A stretch of 64,000 nt of DNA from the NCBI RefSeq assembly GCF_047511655.1, contig NC_133389.1:127479973-127543972 (forward strand), given 5' to 3'. Of this stretch, positions 12,408 through 25,100 are shown one piece after another. The position numbers and the translations under genes are program-made. The stretch comes from Castor canadensis (lineage: Eukaryota > Chordata > Mammalia > Rodentia > Castoridae). Under the pieces are notes generated by a model. It was not told the origin of the DNA. It worked only from the letters and a program-made list of their open reading frames with translations, and searched no databases. Positions within the stretch are counted from its first letter, which is position 1; every line of letters begins with the position of its first letter.

Positions 12408-13152
12408 AACCTAGTATTTCTTTGGTGACTGAAGCAACATGAGTTCTTGTTTTCCAGGGAATCAACAATAGCTTGTATAGAGATTGCTCTGCATTTCTGA
12501 TACTCTGATATTTTTTCTACTAGTGCTTCTTTTCTTTAAAAGTACACTGTAAGTCTCCTTCTAGCTGATTTGGTTCTAGTCAACTTGGGATTATTGCATT
12601 GCATAAGTATTTGTTTCCTGCCACTTACTGATTCTTGCATGAAGTCACTGCTGAGTGCCTCATCTTGTCTAACAAACATATGGATGCTGTCTGACAGTTC
12701 CTGTAGAATCAAAACAGGTTTAGAGAAGTGACTTTGCAAGAAAGAGATGGTGCCAGGTCTTCCTGCGCTCTCAGTTACTGTGCTATGTTGAGATATGTGC
12801 ATACATCATGCATGCCCATACACGCACGCACAAGGTAAGTTCTAAAAATGATTAGGTTTCCTAAATCTCCAGAAGCTTTCCTAAAGTTATCAGTGTTCAT
12901 GCTAGTCTTTGTCATGTCATTTTCTATTGCTCCCATACTTATTTAATAGACAGACTAACGTGTAGATTCTCAGAAAAAATAAAGAAAGGGTTAGTGAGGA
13001 GGCTGCAATGAATGCTGTCTTACTTATGAGGACCTGTTTTTAGTTTCTCTTTCTTTACTACAGTATAAAACAGAAAACAGACACTTGCTTTTTTGTTTAT
13101 ATTTCATAGACAATAAAGAAAAACCACCAATTTGACATCATATCATTCTGCT

Positions 13153-13162
13153 TTTATTTATT
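13153..13162 (-). terminator. Overlapping AATAAA poly(A) signals of WIPF1
   Basis: The plus-strand run tttatttatt reads AATAAATAAA on the minus strand, giving two overlapping canonical hexamers. About 20-30 nt further on the minus strand come TTGGTGGTTTTTC and more T-rich sequence, a typical downstream element. The resulting 3'UTR length looks reasonable for WIPF1. Usage is inferred, not shown. Confidence 0.65.
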
Positions 13163-15228
13163 GTCTGGATAACTTACAAAGATGTAGATGTCTAGGGTAG
13201 ATTCTACTTTACCATTTCAACTATCCTGATGACACAGAGACCACAATGTGTCTGTTTACACAGTGCAATGGTATGAAAAAATACTTTCATACCAAAAGTT
13301 TTGGACACTTTAACAACATCCCATTTCTGCTACTAAAATAACAAAATTGGCATTACAATTAAAATATAAAGGCCTAATAGTTTTTACAAATATGCAAATA
13401 ATCTGTTACTTAGACATAAAAAGTTGGTTTTTTTTCAAATCACAAAGTAAGGCACCATTGGATTAACCATTTTTACTGAATTAAAATGCATAGTGAAATA
13501 AATACCATTGTATTTTAATACTGTAATACCTTTTAATATAAAATGATAGATGAATGTTGAAATACCGTATTGTGTTTTGAATACATTTACCTGGAAATTT
13601 TATGGAAAAAGCATACATATAAGCTCTGATTTCAAGGAAGAAAATACTCATTCTTGTAATTTGCCATAGTTGAAGATTTTAGCATAGAACTCATTTAAGG
13701 TTTTGGATGTAAGTAGGTTGTTAACTTTCAAAGAAAGGGTGTAAGTATACAAATGAAATAGTCCCTTAAAAATACATTCTGAAGCATCTTTATTCTGGAT
13801 GAATGGCAAACTTTGAGCTGTGACCCTGTTTCAAACTTTAGAAAGGTACCTGCAGAGTTGAGATATACAAAGAACTGCCCAGTTCTCACAGCCCCTAATA
13901 AAATTAGGTTAGGCTTTTCTCTGCCATATCTGCTAGTCAGGCTAAATTCCATCTTTTGTGAAGTGAGTCATTAGGGCCTGTCATAGGGATATTCACATTG
14001 CTGACATCAGATCAAAGAATCCAAAGTAAAAGGACGCTGCTAAATGACCAAAATGTTGCAATTTTTAAAAAAGCTTTAAATTTTTTCCAAACTTGTTATA
14101 GCTTTTTATTTCTTGATTCTCTTTGGGTAAGAGCCCCAAGTGACTATATGAAAGGTAGATGAAGACAGACGAGAAGGGGGAAAACAAGTTCTCTAACGTA
14201 CGAATTCCAGAGCTTTGGCAAGGAGAGTTAGAAAAATACGATATATTTAAATCAGTAACTTTATAATTTATTAGACATTCCATTTATTAGAACCCTAAGT
14301 TCTGCTTTTATATAAACAAAACAGTTATTTATTCTACAAATAGGAATGCATCCTTGAAATTTGTCTTTGGATTGATTTCTTGTTAGCATTTCCCAGTAAT
14401 ACACTGAAACCATGATACAAAGTTTAGGTAGACATACATATACATATGTGGTCATGTGCTTTTAAAAAATAAGTAATGATAATTTTTAAACATAACCATA
14501 TAAAACATTAAAGTGGAAATATTTTTGCAACTCTACAGCTAGATTTAAAAGTCCCAGTAAAATTTTGTAAACAAAATCATATATAAAAAAGGCAAATCTG
14601 GCTCTTCCTTACGGTTCTTCACTAGAGCTTTACTTGCATAGATCCAAGACAAATGAGTCTCCTGAACAGATTCAAAATACATTTCCTCTAATTTCTTAAT
14701 TAGCAAGATCCTAACTCACTCAACCCCAGAGTTAGGTTTTTAGAATTTTGCCCCTCATTTCAAATCTGCTCCCTTCTTCCATGATTCTGATTTGATCCCT
14801 TCCCTTACTGTTTTCCACACTACCTGGACTTCCTACTTCTCCCAGCAGGCCCTGAAGAGTCTGCTGGGGGGTGGGCAGGGGAAGAACAAAGACCATTTCA
14901 AATCTGCAAGGCAGGCCTTCAACTGACAACTGAGCATATGGCCAGCTGGTTCTGAGGGCAGAAGCCCCCACAGCTTCCAGTTTCTTTCCAATGGCTTTGT
15001 TCCACGTGACTGTAAACCATACCAGATCCTTTTCTGACCTGGGTACTGTGAAGCAACACTTGCACAGATATTGAGGGAAGAGAAACGACAAAGGACCAAA
15101 ATCTAAGGTCAAGCTGTCTACCAAATAAGGTATTGGATCCTAACCCTACTTTTAGGAACCTCTTGAATTGCTAAAGATTCCTTGTTTTTTAAACAAGAGG
15201 TTTTGTACTAGCTTCTCTCTTCCAGAAC

Positions 15229-15542
15229 CTGTGCTGCCCAATAGGGGAGCCACCAGGCACATGGGTCTCTAAGCACTTGAACTGGGACTAGTTTGAATGG
15301 AGATGTGCTCTAAGTATAGAATGCACAATGGATTTTGAAGGTTTAGTACCAAAAAAGAATGTAAACTATCTCATCAATAATTTTTATATGGATTATAGGT
15401 TGAAATGATATTTTGGATGTATAGGATTAAATAGAATATATTACAATTAATCTCACCTGTTTCTTGTTATCTTAAAAATGTGTCTACTAGTCATTTTAAA
15501 ATTGTGTAAGGGATCACATTATATTTTTATTGTATAGCTCTG
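15229..15542. mobile_element. hAT-type DNA transposon fossil in the WIPF1 3'UTR
   Basis: It starts ctgtgctgcccaata and ends tattgtatagctctg, matching the imperfect inverted ends of a mammalian hAT non-autonomous element (consensus ends cagtgctgtccaata / tattggacagcgctg as recalled). The interior ('agccaccaggcacat...aagcacttgaa' and 'gaatgtaaactatctcatcaataat') also matches that family. It brings a minus-strand AATAAA near 15527. The exact subfamily was not assigned. Confidence 0.75.
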
Positions 15543-16058
15543 ACCTGGAGCCAACCTCAGACTGCTAAAGACTGGACATCGTAGCCACAAAAGCTTCACG
15601 TGAGCCCTAGCTCAGCAACTTGCTTAGGTGGTCTGTGGTTCATGGAAACAGACAGGAGGCCAAGTGTGGGACAAAGGCCTGGATGAAAACAGCTCTCAGG
15701 GACTTTAATAATTATAGCCTGTAGAAACTAAGCAGTGAATGTTCGAGTTTGTTTGGTTGAAAGCTGGGATATAATTCATCTCTGCCTACTTGCCACAAAA
15801 GCCTATCGATCCCAGCAGCCAACACTGGCGGGCTGTAGCTGAAGCAAGCAATAGCTCTGAGAATATATACAACATAAAAAGCTAGGCACATTTCTTTACT
15901 GGATCCCCCCCGCCCCAACACATAGATCTTCCATCATCACCCTCTCTTCCTCCATCCTGCCATAAATGAAGGGGACAAGGAAAGGAGAGGAGGGTGTGCA
16001 ATTCTCGAACAGCAACAGAAGCAGCTCTGGAGCATGGCTAGAAAGGAGCAGACAAAGA

Positions 16059-16114
16059 TCACCTCTGGACGGGAGGGAGAGGTGGGGCACCCCTTTCTCT
16101 TCGGCTGGATCCAC
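16059..16114 (-). CDS. WIPF1: WIPF1 terminal coding exon (residues 484-501 and stop)
   Basis: After TTTTCAAG the exon reads GT GGA TCC, completing Ser484, then [17 protein letters not shown] and TGA at 16061-16059. The serine in SGS (S486 here) corresponds to human S488, the PKC-theta site that regulates the WIP-WASP complex (literature knowledge). The last residues are PPVQR, whereas the human protein is recalled to end PPIPR. The exon continues without a splice site into the 3'UTR. Confidence 0.93.
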
Positions 16115-19100
16115 CTTGAAAAGAACAGACAATATAATTTTGGTTAGAAAGCTTATGTCTTTACTGTGGAAACTTAGGTGGTTGCAAAGGTGCCTACTAC
16201 CTCACCTGCTGTGACCAAGGCTGTAAGCTAATTGGCACACGTGGATGGGAAAAGAAGCATGGAATGACGAGAAGAAACACAACTATAAGTAATGCCCACC
16301 ACCGGCCACTGAGTGCTTACACAGAGCGTTTGTAAAAACAAATGCTTTTCTTCTGATCACAGTGTTGATTACAGATTTAGAGAATACAGCTGAACAAAAA
16401 CAACAAAAATTCACCCAGGCTTGCACTTCCCAGAGATAACTAAGAACACTATGTGTAAATTTTTCAGTTAAATATGGTTCTCTTTTCCCCACCCCAGAAA
16501 TAGGATGATACAGTTACTATTATCAGTACTAACTTGCAAGTACATTATTAATGGCGTGCTGCATTCTAGTCACTATACTACTGCTTATCTAGGCAATCTC
16601 CTTTGTACGGTAAGGCATTAGGTGAGGTCAAATCTCATGGGCTATTTACATCTCCACAGTGATTAGTGACGCTGAGCATCTTTTTATGTGCTTAGCAGCC
16701 ATCTGTATATCTTCTTAAGAAATGTCTATTCAAGTTTTCTTTTTTTTTTTTAAATTTTATTTATTTATTTTGGCAGTACTGGGGTTTGAATGAAGGGCCT
16801 CATGCTTGCTGGGCAGGAGCTCTACCACTTGAGCCACTCCTCCCAGCTGTCTATTCAAGTTTTCAATCCATTTTTAATTATATATTTTTAATTGTTGAAT
16901 TGTAGGAACTCTTTATAGATTCTGACTATTAATCCCGTCTCAGATACATGATTTCCACGCCTGCCTAGCAAGTGTGAAGGCCTGAGTTCAAACCCTAGTA
17001 CTACTAAAAAAAAAGAAATAAAATTTCCAAATATTTTTTCCCATTCTGTGGGTGGCCTTTTTATTCTGTCTATGTGCTTTTTTAAAAAGCTGTGCACATT
17101 GATACATTCATGGGCTATCACTGCACATTTACCCCACACATATTTTTTGAGAGCTAACAGGTATAAGGCATCGAAGTCAGGTGCTCAGATGCCATGGCCA
17201 GGTCTGCCAGAGGCTCATGTCAGTGACAGGTCTGCTTGGCTACTGCTCTTGAGACTCAGTGGGCGGGCGGGTGGGCACTGGTGGATTCCTCAGCAAGCAT
17301 CCTGATAGAAACCCTGTGGACTCAGAGACTTCTGAGACACAGCCAAATCTCTGACAAGGACAGGAGTTTAGAGGAAAACATGGCATTCCACTCTTTTGTC
17401 CCTTTCTTTTACCATCCCAACCAAATCTATTCTTGAACACGAGTAAAGACTTTTCTGGATGTAAACCAGACATCTGTCATGGAACTGAACTGTCACTGAC
17501 ACACCACAAGTGGCTACAGAAGGATAGCTGGCCTTCAACAGTGCAGTGGGGTGGCACCCAAAGTGTGCTGTACACTGCTCAAGGCTCTCGGGGTGTCCTA
17601 CCAGGCAGACTTGGAGGCTGAGGCAGCTGTCAGAGCAGAAATAAAACTGGTACTTGATAGCACCTTTTTTTTTTCTACATTGGGGTTTGAATTCAGGGCT
17701 TAATCCGTGAGCCACATTCCCACTCCACCAGTCCTTTTTTGTGATTTTTTTTTTCGAGAAAGGGTCTCACGAACTATTTCCCTGGGCTGGCTTTGAACGC
17801 CAATCCTCCTGATCTCTGCCTCCTGAGTAGCTAGGATTACAGGCATGAGCCACAGGCACTAGCTCACCTTACTTTTTTTTGTTACATGATGTGTTATCAC
17901 TATAATACATTAAACATGACCAAATGCTAAAAATATTTAAAGCAAATCTTCAAAAAATAAATTTCAGGTGCAGTAGAAATCTACCAATTAAAAAATATTT
18001 TTAAAATGCCTACTCTAATTCAGACTTTGTGACACTGAAGGAAGATGCAGTAGGGGGCAGGGCACTGTTTTAGCCCTAGATTGCTAACTCAAATCTTTTT
18101 TTCTGGTGGACTTTGAACTTAGGGACTAGGGCTTGCTAGGCAGGTGCTCTACCACTTGAGCCATGTCCACACCCCTTTTTGCTTTAGCTATTTTTCAAAT
18201 ATGGTCTGGCATTTTTGTCCAGGCTGGTCTGGACCATGATCCTCCTATTTATGTTTCCTGTGTAGCTGGGATGACACTGTCATGCCCAGCTTTAATTGGT
18301 TCAGATGGGCTATCTCCAACTTTTTGCACAGGATGTCCTTGATCCACTATCCTGATTTCTGCCTCCCAAGTAGCTAGGATTATAGGCCACCAGCATGGCT
18401 GGCTGCTTACTCAAATCTTGAAAGGGGGATGAGGAGAGAATGTGGTTAGCTATAAATTTAAATATCTAGGGGGTATGGGGAAGAAGGTTCAGTTATTGTT
18501 TTAAAAAATACAAGTAACATTCAAATTATATTAAGTATACTTATAAGCAAGTCAGGGAAAATATTAGAGTTTACATGAACAACTCCTTAAGATGAATCTA
18601 TTTTAGTGCCCAAGAGTGAAGAAAAATAGGCTGTACTCATTAGATGGAGGCCCCTTCTGATGAAAACACAATCAAATCACACACACAAAAACACTTCACT
18701 TCCACGTGAAGACTTCTTTTTCAAAAGAATTTTAGTTGCCACTTTTACATGATAATTTTACTATACTTACACTTTTTTATCAGGCATTGTCTAGGAATGC
18801 AGTATCTTACCTAAATTGATTTTTCTAGGAACTGGTAGTTTCTCTTCCAAGTAGCAATGTTGGTTACTTTTAGCTCGGAAATTTTCCTAAAACATTTTCT
18901 AACTCTTTGAACTGTTGACAGAGGCACAAAGTGAAATCTAACTCACTTAATTTATCCTAATAGAAATGTCTCCAATAGAAAGTGCTTGTATTGTCCTGTG
19001 CAGGAACACTGAGCCCAACTCTGCCCAGCATCGCCTCTGACCTCAGCTTGCACCCGTCAGTTCTCCCCAGTGTCAGTGACTTGCTTCTAACTGGCCTTCA

Positions 19101-22100
19101 CTTCAGCTGACATTAACCTCTGGGGTTGCAGACCAACCAACCAAAAGTTACTTAAGAACTGCATGTTTAGAGAAATCAGTAGGTTCTGAGTATGTGTAAG
19201 GTGCTTTGCTAGGGAGTAAGGTCATGGCTAGGGACATTGTGACCATTATTTGACTTGCTCAGTTTGGCTCTGAGGCTAAGCCTGAGCTTCTGAGGCAAGC
19301 CTGAACCTCCTCAGTAATATTTGTTTATTTAATGCTAATACTTTCTTAGTGTTGTGCATTTATTGTTGTGAAATTCTAGTGTATCTTTTTTTCCCCTTCT
19401 TGTTCACACTTCTTCTTCACCAGGGGAAAATTATCTACTTCTTTATGACAGCATTACATATATTAGCAAGCACAGAAGCAGTTCAAATGTGCAATGATAA
19501 ATTAGTGTATGCTCACTTGATGGACTCCTATGAAATACAAACCATGTGATAAAGTGAGGAGGTGTTTACTAAGCAATGTTATGTAAAACCTACTATCAAA
19601 AAACTGTACACTGTCACTATAACTATATAAAAAAATCAGAATTATATGAATAAGAGTGGGAAGAGAATCTGGTAAAAGGAAAATATTTATTCCTTAGAGA
19701 GATTATGACATACTTAACACTATCATATAATGCACACAAAGCTATGGCTATAATACATTTATAAGATCAAGGAAGTTAGTGTGAGCTTTTGTTATAATTA
19801 AGACATTTTTTGCCAGCTGCAAACTTGTATGAATGGAAGATGACTCTACTTGTATTTGATCTCAGGAAGACCAAATGAGGGAAGACTGTCCAAAGAAGCA
19901 AAATAACAGGATTTACTCCTGCAAACCAAAGGTCTTTTGAGCTTGTAATGACACCTTAAGATAATCACTTCTCATAGACATTTCAAATATCTCAGTCTCC
20001 TTACTGCACTCCAGGCAAGAGGCCTGGGTTTCCTATACAACCCAAGTAATCCAGGCTATTCAAGCATGAATCTGCCAAAAGCTCTGGCAGAAATACTCAC
20101 TCCGGCTTTCAGTTCTTGCCAATTTGCTGGGATAACTTTTGGTGGTTGGTACATATGGCTCTGGAGGTGGCAAATCAGAAATCGGATGGAAGTAGAATCT
20201 GCTTTCCCACTCATCTGAGGGAGAAACAAACAGTATCTTCAGACAGACAATCTGCTATGAAGACTTACATAAGGAAGAACACAGAAGGTAGTAGAAAGAG
20301 AACTGTAGAAATCACTTCTAGTTTCATACCTAGAAGTTTACAGAAAAGCTGCTAGTGCTACAAATGTCACTGGTTAACACATGGATAAAATGTACTGGTC
20401 TGCAAATCAAAGCACAGTGAATAGAACTAGAGTGGTTGGGATCCAGCCAGATCTTCTGAGGAGCTGGGGGCTCAGTTATGGGACACCTCTCTTCCCACCA
20501 GTGAGCCCAGGAATAACTAGGACCACAATGATCATGTGGCAGAGGGGAGTAGCTTGATTCTGCAGGCCATTGGGCTGATAGCCAACTGTTTAGATATGGT
20601 GAAAATATGAAGGTAAGCTGCAAAAATGGTTCTTTTCAGAATTTGGGAATTTAGGGAAAGTTAACCAAAATGAGACTTGAACAAGGGACAAGTTAGAGAA
20701 AAATGACCTGCCTTTTTAAGAAGAGGGAGAGAGGGATTCCTATTATTAATAAGAAGTCATAGTGGGCCCCCACATGGCTGGATAGATCAGTGCAGTACAG
20801 TGTAGTAATAATGAACAAGAAATGTGGACTCAGGCAAACATTACAAACCTTCACAGGATGAGTCCTGGAAGCCGTTTCTAATTGATGTCGATGGCGGAGG
20901 TGGGGGAGGTGCCCCAGCACCAGGTCTGTCAGGAGGAAGAGGGGGCCTGGGCCCCCCCCTGGAATTATCTACTCCACTCCTGGATGGCAACTGAGGGGTG
21001 GCAGGCAGGGCCCGAGACGTGCTGCCATTTCTGCTTATTGGAGGCGGTGGTGGGAGGGGACCTGGAACAAAACAGAAGACATTGAGTGCAACACTACCTT
21101 ACATCCCTGTTGCTGTTGTGATTATCATCAGTATGCAACTAAGAGTGCCTGCTGGATACATGCCTTCTAACTAGAAACATAGAGAATGGTGGTGACTTTA
21201 CAGGGCATGAGAAATAAGTAGCACATATAAACACAAAAGTGCCCGTGTGCTCCCACGTGTAGCTAAAGCAAGTGCTAAGTGGCTGTTTGGCTGAGTTTGC
21301 TCTGAGGCTGGAGATGAAACGATGAAATTGAAAACGGGTGATAATCTGTTTATATTGACAAGTGTATAATTTAAAAAACATTTTAAAGAGCTATTGAACT
21401 AATTACTGTACCATCATGAAAGAACTGAAAAAAGAATAAGATAGTTATGAAGTTATTTTAGGTTTTCAGAAGAACTAAGTTCTTCAACAGCACAGTACTA
21501 TTGCTAATCACACAAAAATGTTTCTGTGATGTATCTGATGTTTCCAGACAGCAGTGGCATGAGGAAACTAAATACCAGTCATCCTGGGAGCAGCAGGATA
21601 GGTCTTCCTCCTGGGGGAGGTGGATGAGCACAGGGAGTGATGAACTGCTAATCAATAACCCTGGCTATAGATGTCCAAAACCCTTGGAACTTGACTTCCT
21701 ATCTGTAGAATGCCAGGTAGTTGTTGCCTTTTTCACAGCATTGTAATTATTAATTAGTCAAAACGCAAATTAAAAGTACCATCTAAGAATCTGAAACCCA
21801 TTTAATGCAATGGTTTTTAAGTTCCCACCCCCTCTTTTTTGTGGTACTGAAATTTGAACTTATGGCCTTGAACTTGCCAAGCAGGCACTCTACCAGTCCA
21901 AATTCTTCTTCCTGATAACAGAAAAGAAATCCATTTTGTTTTTCCCTTCCCTCAAATGCAGAGGCTATTGGGTAGTGAGTAAATTAAAGAAACAAAACCA
22001 ACCTTGAACATTTTCCCATGTAAACCAAAGTGACTTTCCTGATCTTTAGTAGTGTGGGAAACGCTGTTAGATGTTGACATTTTATGTAGATCCAGTGTCT

Positions 22101-25100
22101 TATGGAATGATAAACATAACTATTTCATTACTTGTAGGTTCAGAATCTAACTGGGGACCCTAAATGGAACAAGGTGCTCACCCACTGCAGATATCCCTGA
22201 CAGTGGATGTGGATGGGAGGTGCTGCCCAGCACTGGCTGGTGTCTCACCTTGTAGTACTCGGTGCCCCCTCTGTTTGGCATTGCTACAGCATCAGGCAGC
22301 AAGCACTGACTTTCTGCTATGGTTTAGCTTCACTCGTAATACCACCACTTGACTGTCACCAAATGCAAACTACATTTCCAAACATTATGGGGCCTGATAT
22401 GATGATGCCACTTGATCAATTTCATATCATTTTTATTTTTTAGGTAAATGTTCATGTTCCTAACTCTCCAACCTATGGATCCCTGCTCCAAACCCAGGCT
22501 GACACAATAGAAAATGGGTTTCTATTTCCCACTGGCAGAGTAACAAAAATGGTCATTTATTCAATAATATGAACACATGCCAGAAAATAAGAGACCCCTA
22601 TACACTCTTGTCTCCTCTAATTCTTTCAACTCTGAGAAGCACAGGCCAGAAGACAGGCCCTCAGAGGCGTTAGGAGCTTAAAAAGCCCAAATTAGATGGC
22701 TAAAGAGTGGGAGAGCTAGGATTTAACTTCAAATCATCAAATTCTATAGCCTGTTCCTCTAACAATGAAGGCAAATTACATTTCAAAATATAGATGGCCT
22801 CTCATATGCTCCTTGTGGTAATATAAACTGGTAGGAATTTTCTGGAATGCAATTTGTCAGTTCTTATGAAATCCTTAGTATGGTATGCACAAACATTGCT
22901 CCAGAAATTCCATCTCACGAATTCAACCAAAGCAAATTACACAGGAATGCACATAAATATTTAGGTTCCAGGATGCATCACTGCATTATCTGTGACAGCC
23001 AAGATCTAGCGATGGTGGTACATGCCTTGAATCCTTGTACCCAGCAGGCTGAGTCAGGAGGATCATGAGTGCAAGGTCAGCTGTGCTATATAGTGAGACC
23101 CTGTTTGCAAAACCAAAACCAAACCAAACCCTCCCCCCTACACCAAAAAAAAAAAAAATCTAGAAATGGCCCATGTGTCCAAGGGAGGAGACTAGACAAA
23201 TAAATGAAGGTATACTTGTAGGACCGAATATTGTGCAGCTATAAAAGTTTGTAGAATAGTTCATCATATCATCATGTCAATGAGATCTTTTAAAACAAAA
23301 GGCAAATTACCACACAATAGTTTCCAATGCCAATGATGAAAAAAATTATATATATGCATCTTAAGAAGATTGGAAAGGGATATAAAAATGTGAATCACTA
23401 TTTCTGGATAGTGGTGGAGGTGGGATTATAGACAGTTTCTATTTCCTATATACTTTTCTCTATTTCTAAATTAAACAGTGTAACTTTTATGGCATCCAAA
23501 GAAACAATACATGTTATATGTTATGCCTACCATATTTGGGGGGAGCCTTTACTTGTTTATTCATCCATTTGGTAGAGCCAATGCAATACATCCTCAATCA
23601 CTTTGCAGGAAAATCCATAGATGTTGGATGAGAAGAAAAACATTGTATTTCATTCCTCTGACACCTGACTGACCTCATTTGTCAGCTGCAGAAACCCCAA
23701 TGAGATGCTGATGTCTAGGGATTAGATCTAATGTACTAGTAACTTTCTTATATTTGTAGTCAACTCTCCATGGCAGAGTGTTTTTCACACTGCTGCGTTT
23801 ACTGTACCTTCCTCCACATTCCCCTTCAACATCACTGGGGAACTTGCGCTCTGCTTCGCAGACCCATACAGCCGAAAGCTTTGAAGGGAGCAAGGTTCCT
23901 GTGGGTTTTTAATGCCTCCCAGGTGACCCTAACGTGATCGTTGAAGACTACTGGTTTAAAGACTGGTTTCTATTAGGTTCCTAAGGTCACAGGGTCAAAG
24001 GTCAGTTAACTTTGAAAGAAAAAAAATGTCCCAATTCCAGACATGATGAAGTATATATGATATTAAAATTTAAAAGTAGGGGCTGGAGGTGTGGCTCAGC
24101 AGTAGAGTGTTTACCTAGCATGAGTGAGGCCCTGGGTTTGATTCCCGGCACCAAAAAGACATTTTTTTTCTTGAAGTAGATACTTCTGGGTATCAAATCC
24201 ACTGTAAATCAAGTGCTTGTAGTTTACTAAAAATGCTTATTATAATTAGGAGAAAGAGGGCAAATTCTATGGACTTTCTTCTCTTAGGTCAAGTTTTTCA
24301 ACTGGTCTGGAGGCAGGACTTTCAATTCATGAAGTAGCATTTTATTTTTGTTTTGTTTTGCAGAACTAGGGATCAAATCCAGGGTCTCATGCATGCTAGG
24401 CAAGCACTCTATCACTTAGTCCAAATGCAAATTTTGAATTTATGATGCTGAGCATTTTTATGGAGAGAAGTTTATACCTTTGTTTGACTCTCCAAGGGCT
24501 TTATGCACCAGAAGTGTTAATGAAGGATATACTGGACTTTTAACCTTTGTCTTTAATGAGTAGGGAAGTGACCTCAAAGCCTGGCAAATGAAGTCCATTA
24601 ACTCCGACATAACTTCCCCTGCTCCAGGAGATGAGAACTTACACAAATGCAAACAGCTGAGCTTTGCTGTAGGCAGGCAGGGTGACAGAGCTGCCTGTAC
24701 CCACAGATGGAAGCTCCAGCTTCTTCCTTATTAATTTACTTGTAACCACTTACTTGTTGGTTACTCAGTCTCCTCACTTCTAAAACACAAACTGAAGTAC
24801 TGGTCCCCTTCCTCAGAAGGTTTACATGAGGCCACGATGGCAAACAAGTCAGTGCTACTTAGAAGCATGAAGGAGTCTGAGAGTTTACTTGTTTTTGTTT
24901 GACTTATTTACCTATGCAATATTGGTGACATTTGGGCCAGCTGGGTTTTAGTGAGATGACTCACCCATGTCTTGCATACCTGATCTGCCTGGTGGGTCCC
25001 TCACTGGAGGAGGGGGCCTCTCATTGGGCAGGGGAGGAAGAGGGCCCGAGCGTCCTGGTGAAGGCAAGGGAGGTGCAGACGTAGTGAGAGACACATTCCG

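Larger units (their letters stand above)
1..13137. other. Intergenic DNA downstream of WIPF1
   Basis: No coding exon could be supported. Short open frames here lack homology, splice context and codon bias. In other mammals GPR155 is the next gene on this side, but nothing of it was recognised. Identified contents are SINEs, L1M and hAT fossils, a G-rich tract and a MIR, listed separately. The stretches 1056-2630, 3000-4900, 5000-6200, 8090-9040 and 9730-10900 hold nothing I recognise. Confidence 0.75.
13138..16058 (-). other. WIPF1: WIPF1 3'UTR (inferred, about 2.9 kb)
   Basis: After the stop codon no good donor/acceptor pair was noticed, and the first signal with a convincing downstream context is AATAAATAAA at 13153-13162, followed on the minus strand by a U/GU-rich stretch near 13100-13135. 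The end near 13138 is therefore inferred. Earlier AATAAA hexamers lie near 15527, 14327, 14283 and 14108 and could give shorter transcripts. The distal 2 kb is very A/T-rich with scattered ATTTA-type pentamers, for example ATTTATTT near 13497. A hAT-type transposon fossil occupies about 15229-15542. Open frames of 70-130 codons here are not coding. Confidence 0.7.
16670..17110. mobile_element. L1-derived fragment with two nested ID SINEs
   Basis: 'gctgagcatctttttatgtgcttagcagccatctgtatatcttcttaagaaatgtctattcaag', 'gttgaattgtaggaactctttatagattctga' and 'caaatattttttcccattctgtgggtggcctttttattc' follow the usual L1M order. A reverse ID SINE at 16740-16849 is flanked by a duplicated gtctattcaagtttt, a target-site duplication. 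A forward ID sits at 16958-17020. Confidence 0.75.
16115..20100 (-). other. WIPF1 last intron
   Basis: A 4.0 kb intron containing an L1-like fragment (16670-17110) with two nested ID SINEs, composite reverse SINEs at 17664-17866 and 18098-18403, and an L1-like piece at 19430-19700. Confidence 0.9.
21062..24979 (-). other. WIPF1 intron between the two proline-rich exons
   Basis: A 3.9 kb intron with an L1-like 3' fragment (22800-23500) split by a B1, a hAT tail (about 23905-23962) and ID SINEs in both orientations (21833, 24078, 24341). The remainder is unremarkable. Confidence 0.9.

Noticed and set aside
14732-15124. A 130-codon minus-strand open frame
   Set aside because: It lies inside the WIPF1 3'UTR, has no recognisable family and no codon or splice support.
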